Shown: piece after piece, positions 47,440-58,742 of the stretch | Numbering within the stretch: the first letter of the stretch is position 1 | Layout of the letters: each line of letters begins with the position of its first letter | Origin: Desarmillaria ectypa | Lineage: Eukaryota; Basidiomycota; Agaricomycetes; Agaricales; Physalacriaceae | Assembly (NCBI GenBank): GCA_030407005.1 | Contig: JAUDYN010000001.1 | Coordinates: forward strand, 248,001-312,000 | Direction of reading: 5' to 3' | Length of the DNA stretch: 64,000 bases | The notes under the pieces: generated by a model | What the model was told of the DNA's origin: nothing | Database searches by the model: none | The model's input: only the letters and a program-made list of their open reading frames with translations | Program-made: the position numbers and the translations under genes

Positions 47440-48320
47440 GGCCTAGGACTGAGCGAGGCTGTTCTGTATTTATTATCGCAGTCGGAAGCTGCGAAGGAGG
47501 TAGAATGGAGCGATGGCTTATTTGATCAAGGCTGGGTTACCAAGCCGCTTGTGTTACGGCCTTGGACTGCGGGGGATAGTCATCACCGTCAATGACCATC
47601 GGGGCCGCGACCTGACTGGAAGCTTGGCTAACATACTTATGCCCTTACCTAACCTTGAGCTATTCGATGTTCTAAGAATATAGGAGGCACAAGTCAAGCC
47701 TTAGAACAGGGTTTGTGTGCGAGACAGTGACCGAGTGATAGATCACACTATTTCTTCCTGTTTCCCCAACTCGCTTCATCAAAAATTCAAAGCGCAGGCC
47801 ACGACATATTCTCAGTGTTGTTGACTCAAAATTTTAATTTCATACTTGCTTGCTTCTTATTCAAAGTGCTTCTTTATCGTAAATAAGACGGAGCTCTGAG
47901 TTTTTTCTCTTTCTCCCAAGAGGCATCATGTCACCGTGCGACCGGCCTCAAACTGGAAGCATCTTCACTCAGAGGCGTCAGAAAACCGACCAACCTTACA
48001 TGATCATGCACGCGTCGGCTAACATTACAAATGTGTACACCGTTCCTTGTGATCCTCGTAAGGTCCACACGCGCACGTCCCAAGCCAAAAGTACTATAAA
48101 GAAGACATAGTACTTCATTACCCTAATAGTAAAGAAAAAAGACCGAAGAAACTCTCCCTTGTGATTACAGGGCTCGACAACTCCCATGCAGCTTTTTCGC
48201 CAACACAGAGAACACACGCCAGGCACCTGAGGACCTAGGCGCTCGCAATATAGTACTAAACATCCCATATTATTTTCACCCTACCGCTGGCAAACATAGA
48301 CATGTTTCAGAAAATGTTTC
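47440..48320. other. Intergenic; an open stretch after the oxidase pseudogene
   Basis: Immediately after the oxidase stop, the same frame stays open for about 50 codons (GLSEAVLYLLSQSEAAKEVE...) to about 47598. I do not recognise it. The remainder holds no supported gene. Confidence 0.35.
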
Positions 48321-50154
48321 CTATGACTGCGAAATTTCTGATCAGCAACTCGCACATCGAATATCACACAAATTCCACTTACACAAGTACCAGACAGATT
48401 GTCAGAGAATTTGAACGAATCTGCGTAGTCTCCCACTGTCACATCAAAGGTGGTCGACCACGAATAGATTGGGAGACTGAAATGACCCGCATATAGAGTG
48501 AAGCCATCATACCCATCCGAGTTCCAGACCTCCATCGCAGAGGACTCGACAGCTAACGAAGGGACGGGTATACCAATCCGCTGCGTCCTGACCACAACAT
48601 CAAAGGAAGGGTTCGTCAGCGACGCTTCATTCCGGACCTGCACCAGTGTCATTCCCGAGAAACATTGAAATATAGACAAGGGCACTTACTGCTGCAACCG
48701 CCGTGAGGTTCCAGTTGCCATTCACATCTGTCTCTTGAACAAGACACGAATGCGAATTCAGAAAAATGATATTGTCTTGTACGGGATACCCGGAACCTTC
48801 GTTATCGTACGTCTCCTCTCCACCAGAGGATGGAGTAACAGATATATTGAAGGAGGAGATGCCGTTCGGTACCGCCGCTGAAAACGTGTAGAACTATAGT
48901 GCCCTATTAGCCATGTGTATGGAATACAGGAATACAGAGATGTACCTTGAACTCTGCGTCGTAACCATATCCAGTTAAGTGTATTTCTGCGGTAGAGATT
49001 GTGTTATTCGAAGGAATGTTCCCATCGTGATCAACATAATGCAGCTGAACTGCAAGGTCTGTGTCGTTTCGGTCCGATATCAGGACACGAATTTCTCCAG
49101 TGAACGTGAGCGTCCCGCTCGAGTCGAACGTCAACTGAATCGCTACGGGCTTAATAGGAATTGGGTCGATGACCTCCGACAATGTGACAGAAGATGGGAC
49201 GACCTCAATCATCCGCTGGAGTATAGCCTGGCAAGTGTTTGAAAACGATTCAGCATCTGACATTGACTGCATTGTTGCATTGCCGTCCGCTGAGAACACG
49301 AGCAGGTCGGAATTGGAACCTTCCGGTCCAACGACTAGAGGATCCTCGGTAGTGCCGTCAAGGTAGTCGGTGACGACTGCAGAGTCGAAAGAACTGAAAG
49401 TACTATCGAGGTGGACGAAATTTGTAGAACTACTGTTTCCAGTAATGTCAGGAAAGTCGACGCCGTGTACACCACCCAGAGCTAAACGAACATTAGATGA
49501 TGCTGGCTTCTGGAGAGGAAATAGAGACTGACTATGTCCACACGCCACCATTTGTATCATCTCCATTGTGTTGAAACCCGCGGTCGCGAACTGAGTGACG
49601 ATGGTATCCAAATCGTCGGTGGGTTCGGGAACTCCTGAAGCGCCGGCACCGGTAGCATCGATACGGCCTCCCCTCATAGTGAGACGAGGACCACCACAAG
49701 TCCTGACAGCAGCATACACCGCGAGCGCAAAAAGGTCGGCCATGGAGGTTTGTATGTTGTAAAAACCGCCCATCCAATTCATAGTCCCGTTGAACGCTGC
49801 TCCCTTATTCTCTGGTCGGTCCATCTCAAACATGATTGATGCATCCATTCCACCAGTTCCGTCAGCCGCATTGTGAGTTATCATGTCATGGAATGCAGTC
49901 CGGACCTACAGGCCAATAAAAACGAGTTTCGGTATGAGAGAAATTGGTAAACGCACCCATTCCGCTGCATTTTGCCTCCCTTCTCCGAAGTTTGAAAAAC
50001 CGCATGGTGTTACTCCGTCAATAATGCCATATCGACGGTACCCTGCCTGTTGATACATAACGCCTTCCAGATAATCGTTGTTCGAGGGCCATGTGTACGC
50101 GTACAACCCAGTTAAAAAAGTCAAGAAGACCAGCGAATGTCCGATGGTGGACAT
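48321..50154 (-). CDS. Secreted heme peroxidase P3, 523 aa
   Basis: Exons from the 5' end: 49957-50154, 49533-49905, 48946-49481, 48690-48893, 48383-48637, 48321-48326. Lengths match P1 and P2 exon for exon. It has a signal peptide (MSTIGHSLVFLTFLTGLYAY), distal VRTAFHDM and proximal GHTLGGVHG assembled across an intron with a GTCAGT donor. The tail ends in GTC followed by the Ser-stop microexon. Its exon 3 is nearly identical to that of P1 over a few hundred bases, while the flanking introns differ. A TATA-like TATAAT lies at 50193-50198. Confidence 0.87.
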
Positions 50155-50192
50155 ACTGTTGTAATGGTGAATGCACAAGACTATTGCAAAGC

Positions 50193-50198
50193 ATTATA
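50193..50198 (-). promoter_or_regulatory. TATA-like box of peroxidase P3
   Basis: The minus strand reads TATAAT 39 bp before the ATG, in the promoter block shared with P1, P2 and the relic. Confidence 0.5.
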
Positions 50199-50419
50199 AG
50201 GCCGGGGACGGTGGCTGTGGCGCATAGTGAATGACAGAATGACACTTCGGTAGAATGTGAACGCCGTACGTGTAGTGAAGCCCAAGACCATCAGCGGGAG
50301 AATAAGCCCGTCGTGGAAACGGCTCCTGGGATTTCGAAGACCATTGCAGCCAATCTAAGGTCTCTGAATGGTCAAGTGAGCCCAAGGGCCGCCTTCAATG
50401 CCAATGAAGTTCTGCCAAG

Positions 50420-51192
50420 GCCATCTCGATTTCATGATTTCGGTCGTCTAGGCATTCGAAGAGTTGAGTACTTCTGCACGAGTTTTCAAGCAGATCAGTG
50501 TTTGTAGGTATCCTACAGAAGAGGACGATGACGACGACATGATGGTGTAAAGGCAAAGGCAGTGTGCCCAAAAATGGTCAACGATCCTGCAAAATTTCAA
50601 TGACGTCATAACTAAATTTCTTCCTGAATTCTCACTCTGTTGGCACTAGCACTCTCCCGCTAACTCTGTCGAAGGTAGAGGTAGGAAATTTCGCCTCTAT
50701 CAACTTGTATCCTCCATTAAGAGCTTCAAGAATCCATTCTCATCTAAAATTTCGAGCTTCTCATGGCGCTGACAGTCAGTCGGCAACGGCGCCGTTTGGG
50801 TTCTCGCACGGGTTCCGTTAATTTCCGAGGGAATTTTGTAGCATATAAGCTAACACAGCCAGTACAACCGTTAGCCCCCACCCCCCCTCCCCCCCATGTC
50901 GTCTTTGTCACAGATGTAATATTCTGTTACTTCACTCGAGTTCACCCTCGCGATTTCAACATCTCGCGGCTAAGTTCCAAGCATTCTAAGTCAACATTAG
51001 TATATCTGCCAGTGCGGCCTTCTTCTGCCTACATACCGTTTGAATATGTTCCTCTGGTCCCTTGTGTCCGTGAGACAGATACAGTTATACCTTCTCGTCG
51101 ACACGGCATCCATTCATATTCTGGCCAGTCATCCGGCGCCGTAGTTTTCAACGTTATTCTTTTTCACACAAGACGGGGTATCCGCACGAGAT
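50420..51192. other. Intergenic, no supported gene
   Basis: A 152-codon frame at 50763-51221 (+) has no recognisable domain and runs through a C-homopolymer-rich stretch near 50880-50895. I do not accept it as a gene. Confidence 0.35.
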
Positions 51193-51409
51193 ATGGCTCA
51201 AGAAGGTCTCTTAATCACTGACCCTACGCGCACAGGTGACATCAAAGTGTACACGGCTGGGCGCATACGTTAGCTTGGAAGCACCTCACATGCGGACGAG
51301 GCCTTTATTGCCCAAGCTTCCGACCTAGACCCTAATTCAGCACCGATCATCATTCCGCGAATCAAGGAGCTCGCTATCCCAGAGAAAATTCTGGACTACA
51401 TAAAATAGT
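51193..51409 (+). pseudogene. Decayed open frame, unrecognised
   Basis: A frame from MAQEGLLITDPTRTGDIKVY continues through one TAG (51271-51273) into LGSTSHADEAFIAQASDLD and ends in IPRIKELAIPEKILDYIK before TAG at 51407-51409. Composition and continuity across the single stop look like a recently broken coding region. I do not know the family. Confidence 0.3.
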
Positions 51410-51566
51410 ATGCATGATCCGATTGCAACTCATCGTAGACCCCACCTACCAATGCGTACAGATTTCTGGTACGCGGCAGTTTTGTGCGCCCGGGAATTTT
51501 TATTGTTTCCATATGGTTCTGGCTGATTTTTTCCCAGCTATATTCGTCGATTGCATTTACTATGTC

Positions 51567-52058
51567 TCAGTAACACATCCAGACTCCAGCTATAGGTATC
51601 AGTGTGTTGTGCCACCGTTTGGCTACACAGAACACGATAGAAACCGACAATACGATGAAAAGACCAAAGAAACACATCAGTCCGCCTCCCGCTGCCCCAT
51701 CTCGTGCAGCATAGACTTCGTCCAAGTGCATATTACCTCCATTCACGCCTTCATCGACCACGACGTTAGCGGTCATAGCTGTAAAGAAAGAGCTAGAAAG
51801 CGACCACATAGCACACTTGCCAGGCTCTAATCAACAGGAATAGTCGCCCGCAAAATCACCCAGATGAGCAGGTGCCAAGTAGGACTCAACCACGGCACCC
51901 AGCACGCAAGCCCAAAACAAATAGGCGTAATCCATTGGGGAAGGGACGGGGGAGGTGGGGGAGTGCCCAAACAGGGAGAACGTCGCAGCTGAATACATGT
52001 ACAGGACCTAGAGGACGAGAATATGGAGGACCATAGTGCCGTAGTAGATCCACTGCAT
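51567..52058 (-). pseudogene. Possible remnant of a membrane protein gene
   Basis: The minus strand from an ATG near 52058 gives MQWIYYGTMVLHILVL. After a stop, VLYMYSAATFSLFGHS and MDYAYLFWACVLGAVVE follow. A second block at 51567-51809 ends in a 20-residue hydrophobic segment (GGLMCFFGLFIVLSVSIVF). Several hydrophobic segments in one direction, separated by stops, suggest a decayed multi-pass protein. Introns could also explain some gaps. No family is assigned. Confidence 0.3.
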
Positions 52059-52275
52059 TGTCTGTGACGAGGAAAAATACATCACTGCCGTGCGCTTAAT
52101 AAAGGAGCAATAAATCTGCAACACATCAAAAAAAAGTTGAGTCTGGGATGAGGGGTGACGCCATCGGTGGCGCTGGGACATTCCTGTTGAGGTTGGAATC
52201 CCTCTGAGTCCCGAGATTCAGGTGCGTGAGTGGAACATTTTGCTGAGGGTAGAAGCTGTAGTCCATCATGCTTCA

Positions 52276-53445
52276 AACTAAATTGTAGATAGATTATGAT
52301 ACTTTACTTGATAGAGAGAAAACGTACGTCTGTAGGCGGTGGTGGGGTGAGACCTAAGGGATAATGCTAAAGCTCAAGACCTTTATAAAGACTCTAGAGA
52401 TCATTTACACGAGCTATCGCAACGTGAACAATAGAGCACATCCCCAGCCCTGTTTATAAGGCTGTCATTGACTTTGTTGGAGAATAAAAGAACTTGAGCA
52501 CTCAGAAGGTGTTAAGAATATGGGTATTTGGGCTAATACACGAGTTGAATGAGTACTCGAAGTAAAACTCGACTCATAAGCGAGGATGTCCGAAAGCCGA
52601 GTTCCAACCACCAAGAGGAATCCGTAAGGGTACTAACAAGCGCTAGGCATAGTTAACGAGGGTGTCAGTAGGCGCTAGACGTAACTGACGAGGCTTCTGA
52701 CAAGCGCTAGGTGTAACCGATCAGATGCTTAGTTCACACAATGAAATGGAGTTGAAGATGAGTTGATTAGCTTTGAGATCTCTGATAGAATGGTATGGAT
52801 AGTGTTTATATACTATATTGAGTCATTATTGTTCTACAAGGTTCCGTGGTATTCTAGTACCAGTGAGAAGAATAGAGAAATTAAGAGAAAGTACCGGTAG
52901 CCCGAGGTCAAGACCGAGAAGACCGAGAGCAGGCATGTGTTGACTCATGTACAATCTGGCGAAGACCCGATATCCATAACAGAAAGCTTCAGTAGCGACC
53001 ATCCAAGTACAGCGTTTCTGATCTTCTATTCCCAGGTGTTGCCATGGCATATGTTTAAAGCTGTTGGGTATGGATGGTACTAGAACTCCAGTACCAAATT
53101 TTGGAAAGATTCCAGAGAATAGAAATATCAAGGAACAGCAAAGAACATAGCAAAGAATCTCCCTCTCTTCCAGTTCTCATGCAGCCGCGTAGTTAAGCCC
53201 CAGAACTCTCAGATGCTGGTATAGACCATATATCGACGACGACGAGCGTCGACTCTAGAGACGTCGGTCGTCGCCTTCTCGCATGCAAAATTGTACCGAG
53301 GGCGTCGGAACTGGAGATGGCAGTAGTGGTTGCAGTCAAGACCCAGCTCGCCGGGTGAACTTAATGCTTCGGTTTCGCATCCGGGCAATAAATGCGCATG
53401 AATCTTAGTCACCTAACAAGATCCAAAGTGTGTACTGTACCGAAA
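52276..53445. other. Non-coding, repeat-like stretch
   Basis: Apart from the 32-bp array there are only weak short frames. AT-rich TATA-like sequence and short inverted repeats (for example GGTATTCTAGTACC near 52850) suggest a degraded mobile element. No transposase or reverse transcriptase motif is seen. Confidence 0.3.
52634..52729. repeat. Short minisatellite, about three units of 32 bp
   Basis: CGCTAG recurs at 52641, 52673 and 52705 within units of the type ACAAGCGCTAGGCGTAACTG. The units are imperfect. The array sits in a repetitive-looking stretch (52490-53200) with a TATATA block at about 52810. That stretch could be part of a solo LTR, but I cannot define its ends. Confidence 0.55.
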
Positions 53446-54118
53446 TCAAAGCTTAAACCTTGAAGAACCAGTGCACATAGTAAGGCCAGCGTTGCGGCGA
53501 CAAAACATTAATACCGTGTAACTCGATTTATAGAGAGACAATGGAAAAGCAATGTTATGAAGTATCCCGAGTATGAAGACAGCCAGCGCAGCAGCCACGA
53601 CAACGGCAGTACCCAAGCACCCGAAGACAACCGCTTCCTCCACCAAATCCTTTGTGGAGTCCAAGATCGCAGCGCCTATGGCGCCTGTGACGGGGACAAA
53701 AGCCGACACGAGGAGATACCAAAATATCTTAGCGGCCTGAGGCATAACCGCAGTCGCCAGTGACAGGACAAAGCTGACACCCACAAACGTGATCGCGTTC
53801 CCGATTAACTCAACTTTGAATGACTACAACAAAGGGACATCCTCGAGGAGATGATTATGAATTTGGTGAAGGATAGCGTGTCCAATTATGAACACTGTGG
53901 GGCTGCAGCATAGGCCCACTGGCGAAGAGGAGCGCGAGGAAGGGCACGAAGAACACGAGCGCCACAAATATGGCGACTTGTAATATGATTGTTGATGTAG
54001 AGGCGGTGAGATCAGGTTTATAGGAAGAAAGGTGATTCCGGAGCCGTTTGAAAGAGAGCTGGGACCTATTCCGTCGGTTCGAGGTAAGGTAGGCGCGTTC
54101 GAAGTAAACCGCTGACAT
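53446..54118 (-). CDS. Multi-pass membrane protein, 196 aa
   Basis: Exons 53896-54118 and 53446-53813 total 197 codons across an 82-nt intron. The donor (A|GTGTTC) and acceptor (AAAG) are weak, so the junction is uncertain. The N-terminus is basic (residues 1-35). Four hydrophobic segments follow: about 42-66 (TIILQVAIFVALVFF...), 76-97, 103-127 and 138-168 (FGCLGTAVVVAAALAVF...). The C-terminus is short with two cysteines. No signal peptide precedes the first helix. I cannot name the family. It could be related to the decayed hydrophobic frames at 51567-52058 on the same strand, but the similarity is weak. Confidence 0.5.
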
Positions 54119-54994
54119 GATACCGGAAAGACTGGTTGTTGGGGACTATCTAAGACGAGCGCCGTTGGTTCTTATGAAGAAGCCCGGCGAATTCCGATAG
54201 TTGGAGTATAAACAAAGGAAGGTCGATTTGAGTGCAATTTCTCTCGAGTGGCAACATCAGGGTCTAGGAACAAAGAGAACAAAGGTAAGAGAAGTGCAGA
54301 TAAGCGAACAGCTGAACAGCTTAAATACATCAAGACAATCGAAGTGCGTTGGGTCTAAATAGAAAACTTAATCAGTGCGGCAGCTGAGAGAGGGGGGAAT
54401 GGGTGCTCCAACTCAAGTCGAAATGGCCCCAGGCCGATACCAGTGCTTCTCTTGAAACCTTGCTTTTTTATTTATTTATTTTACAAGGAATCGATACCTA
54501 ATAAACCAAGGATGAACACGCTAAAACAACGAATTGTCAGATTTAGGGAAACCTGCAACTAACTACGTTCTGTGAGCGTAAGTGACTTCCTGTTTTCACT
54601 AGCTGTCCGGATCGACGGCACTGAAGCCATGATGGAGAAAGCTGGTAGGGAAATGAGATCATATCATTGTATCTGAATGTGATACAAGTGACGTTGATCC
54701 AAAAATGGAGCTCAAACTAGCGTCATTATATAGCCTGCGACTCGTGGTCACTGCTGTTGTGATGGGAGAAGATATTTGCGCATGTACAGTGATGGTGTTC
54801 TCACAATGCAGCAATGTTCATGTCGATCAAAGGATGAGGCATGTCCTATAGAAACATGAGGAATGCACGTTGAGTATTTCATGAGAAAATTACCTACGAT
54901 CTCTTTCTTCCTTGCATCGATCCGCTAGGCCACCCCCACCTCGAAGGTGCTTTAGCCTCCTCACTGTACGAAATTCAAGGAATCTTTCTCCGCC
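54119..54994. other. Intergenic, no supported gene
   Basis: Divergent space between the membrane protein gene and coiled-coil copy E. Nothing recognised, including no facing Hsp70 copy. Confidence 0.5.
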
Positions 54995-56382
54995 ATGTCA
55001 GACAGCCAAGGAGTGCTTGCTACTCACAATCACGACGCCCCGGGAAGCCCCCAAAAAATTAATACGGTTGACATGCCAGGCGAGGTATCCTCGTACTGGG
55101 AAAATGCGATTCGTATTGATGGGTGGGATCCAATATCAAAACAAAATAGTCGACAAAATTGCTCCTCAGAGGGACTTGAAGATCTAGCTGAAAGCGACGA
55201 AGAATTTGTAGTGGTTTCGAGAGATGACGAGGTAGGATATCGCATATTATACTAGATTTAATTCTTGTTTGACTCCGGGCCATAGAGTGTACCCAAGGAA
55301 GAAACGAAACGCGCAAAAACACCGAGTAGAGAGTGTGATTCGGATAAGGAAGCTGAAAATTTACGTCTCGAGAACTCGGAATTGAGGAAAGATCCCCTGA
55401 TAGCCCAAGAACAGCTCAAAGCTGAGCTCAATTCTCGGAATTTGGAGCTGAAGAGTTTGCAGTACCTTTTGGATGTCAGGACGAGGGAACTACAGGTCGC
55501 CCGGACGTACTTGGATACCGTTGATTTGGTATCTGGGGAAGACATCGTGTCAATGGCAGAGGCGTTGAACGCAGAGATCTTCCAGGTAGCCGCATACATG
55601 GCGGATTCGTCAATGTTTAGTGCGAAGTGTAGACTCGCAGAGACGGAGGAAATAACCCCTTGGCTCGGGGCTGACTTGGTCGAGATTTTGCGGTCGGGGA
55701 AGGACGCCGAAGGGCGAGCTCATGCTGTCCAAGTTGGGCTTCAGGCGTCACTCGCTCGATCTTGTATGGCTACCATTGGGATGTGGCATCCCGATTCGAA
55801 GATTGATGAAAGTCTCCGTCAGCTGTATGCAAAAATTCAGAAAACTAGTGCGTCTATCGATATGTATAATATTATAGGATCTTACCTTCTGATACAGGTT
55901 TGGTATCCGTAGCAGCACGATGGCGTGTAATGACTCGTTCAAAGTCGAAGTACTCGACACAGGAGGAGGCTGAAAAGTCGTATATACCTTGGATGGTTAG
56001 GCGGGCGATTCTGGTGTTGCTCCTGGCCGGATGGGATTCAGATGGAACGAAGACCTGGGACGCATGTGTCGGCACTATCATGGAAAAATACGGAAGAAGG
56101 ATACGAGACGTCGTAAAGCTGATGATGAGGTTAGACAGGGCTATAAGTGAAAGCGTTGTCTCAAAAGACATCATCATCTGCATTGCAGCTAGCGGGAACC
56201 AGTACGACCCAGGGTCCATGGAGAACGCTGATGGACCTGATGAGAAAGTGCAGGCATCTGATCGTGTTATTTGCACGTCCGATCTTGGGCTGAAGGTGAC
56301 AGAGGCATCCGATGATGGAACCTCAGAGGGAGATACTTATTTACTGAAGCCGAAGGTAGTATTACGTTCTTCATTGACATAA
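54995..56382 (+). CDS. Coiled-coil family copy E, 427 aa
   Basis: Exons 54995-55231, 55286-55847 and 55898-56382 total 428 codons. The N-terminal 80 residues are acidic (EGLEDLAESDEEFVVVS) without a membrane segment. A coiled coil spans about residues 95-150. The conserved part follows: VRTRELQVARTYLDTVDLVS, LNAEIFQVAAYMADSSMF, LASLARSCMATIGMW, then after the phase-1 intron VAARWRVMTRSKSKY, VLLLAGW, LDRAISESVVSKDI, CTSDLGL and LLKPKVVLRSSL at the C-terminus. It stands in tandem with copy F, 279 bp apart, and has no facing Hsp70 gene. Function unknown. Confidence 0.82.
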
Positions 56383-56661
56383 AAACACTATTCAGAGAGG
56401 ATATTAGTTACTGCACGGATTTTACATTGATCTTGATGTACCAATAAATCATTTCCCGACTTTAATTACCATCAGAAACGAGAAGGAATAATTAATCTCC
56501 GTCTAAGCAGTTTTGCTGAGGGGCAGTACGAAGAGCCAAATGCACGTTGGAGATCGATCCTAGTTTGACATGCATTCACCTCACGGACCACGGACCTCAA
56601 ATACAGCACCGTTACTTCACCCAGCTCAGGAAACTCACTCGTACTACGGGTACTACGCGCA

Positions 56662-58039
56662 ATGTCCTTCAGCTATGAAGACATTCCATCCGACGTGCCA
56701 TATTCCTTGTGGTCGGTGTTAGCTCCCGCCGGCGGAGCGATAATCTTGTCATGCCTGGCACTGTATCGGTACAGATATGTCGCATCCACGCTCGAAGAAA
56801 ACCGGAAGGAGTTGTCTGTGTTGAGATCGGCACTGGCGCAGAGAGACGCAGAGGTTTTATCATTGCGCAAGGCGCTTTCCGAACCAGTGCAACAGGTGAG
56901 AGGCATTTCATGTGCAAAGGGACTAGAGAAACCGATACTCAGTTTTCAGGCACAGAAAGCACCCTCACGGAAGGATGGTACTGAAGTGCAGGTGCTAAAA
57001 CGGCGCATTTCCGATCTGAACAAAGAACTAGAGGAATTCCGTGTTCACAACCGTGCATTGACCCTTGACGTTCAGGCGGGAAGGGAAGAACTGCGTGGAC
57101 TCGGGGTAAAGCTCCAGCAGAGCGACAAGTTGTCGAGGGCACGAGCGGAGGAGTTAAGAGTTGCTCAGGTGTATTTGAGCACGGCGGACCAGTTCTCTGG
57201 TGTCGAGATCATCCAAGCTGTGGAGGCACTGAACGAAGAGATCTCTGGAACGGCTGCGACACTTGCAGATGTCTACGAGCAAGCAGAGAGGGGTGCAGAA
57301 AATGCAGCAAGGGGTATCTCCTATAGACACGTTGCTGACGTCCTGGGGGATGCGATGGCGAGCTTCATCGAGTCCAATCCGCATTACGAAGTACTTCAGG
57401 TTGCGTTTAGTGCTGCTATTTGTGCGCACGTGGGGGAGATGATTATGTCGTGGCACATTGGGGGAGATACAGGCAAAGAACAGGGCTGGAACGAAGTATA
57501 TGGCCGCATACAGCAGTCAGGTAAGAGCAAATCTTCTTCAAAGTCGACGTCAGCTTAGCCTTTTTATAGAGAAGCAGGCTATTGCTGGAAGATGGCATGC
57601 TCTAACGCAGAAGGCTATAGCACCTCCATCCAAGCACGACGAGGCCGAAATAGAGACTATCCTGGAGGAAACGCTTGTTAGCATCCTCATTGTTGCTGGC
57701 TTTGATCCAGGTGACAGGAAAGTCGCAAAAAAGCTAGCGAGCTCATGCTTAGCCAGAAAAGTGGTGGAATTACGTTTGGGGACGCGGCAGGGTGTTACGT
57801 CGTGCGAGATGGAACTAATATATGTTGCGCCAGGCCTTCTATTCAATTCCGAGGTTATGGAGGACGCCTTGAGTCGGGGGGATTTCGAGCGGCAGGATAG
57901 TAAAATGCGAATATGTTCTACCACGGAACTGGGCCTTGCAGCAACTGAAAGCTGGGGAGAGGACAACAAAACAAGCTTAAAAATCTTGAAGAAAGCCAGG
58001 GTGGTCCTCCTGTCGGAGCTGAACGATATCGTGGCGTAG
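56662..58039 (+). CDS. Coiled-coil family copy F, membrane-anchored, 424 aa
   Basis: Exons 56662-56895, 56950-57520 and 57570-58039 total 425 codons. The first intron (54 nt, GTGAGA...TTTTCAG) is a multiple of three, so it would add 18 residues if retained. Residues 17-40 (LWSVLAPAGGAIILSCLALY) are a membrane segment. A coiled coil covers about 45-160. Conserved elements: AEELRVAQVYLSTADQFSG, LNEEISGTAATLADVYEQ, AIAGRWHALTQ, LVSILIVAGF, TRQGVTSCEM, STTELGL, KKARVVLLSEL. It groups with copy D by the membrane anchor, the AIAGRW motif and TSCEM. Confidence 0.82.
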
Positions 58040-58742
58040 TGGCAGTCAAACAATGTATATATTGGTCTAGTAATATATTAGTCGCCTTTGGCATCGAATA
58101 CTTTGTAATTTTGTACGCACCAGCGGACGTTGATGAGGACTGAAATTGCCGAGAACTAGTAACAAAGCACGGCTGCCGGAAGCCGGCAGCTTCGGCGTTA
58201 TGCGGCATTACGGAGATCAAGCTGAAATTAAATTAGGACTGATTGCCGTGGCTGGTCCCGGCAGCTTCCTCTATCTCTAAGTATACCTTCGACTCGTCGC
58301 TGTAATACTTCAGAATTTTTCAGGAATCACCGTCCTGGCATCATATTACGAATGCGCTCACTCAATGTTCTACTCAATTGTGCTGGATAACACGCGCACC
58401 GCGGATCAAAGATCACCCAGCAAGTTAGAACAGAGCAGTTCAAGTTTGCTAATAGGAAGGGAGGCAAATGAGTACAGTACACTACAAAATCTAGCTACTT
58501 ATATACTCTATGTATCTTTCTATTAGTTTCTCTCTCTTAATAATCCTTTACTCAGCAAAACTCGGGCTAACTGGACATCGCCAGCTCGCACAGCCACACG
58601 GTCAACAATATTCCACAAATTGCTGTTCGCGTGATTCTACTCGCAACCTCGCAGAATGTTATTGAGTGCATGGGAAGTCAAGTATCGACCGATCGCTACA
58701 ATAAAAGGTAGCTGCAGCTCTTTAGCAGTGAGCCTTTTCCCC
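58040..58742. other. Convergent intergenic space between copies F and G
   Basis: 3' flanks only. No gene or repeat recognised. Confidence 0.5.

Noticed and set aside
50763..51221. 152-codon plus-strand frame
   Set aside because: Runs through a C-rich homopolymer tract and shows no domain. A different frame over its end looks more protein-like (51193-51409).
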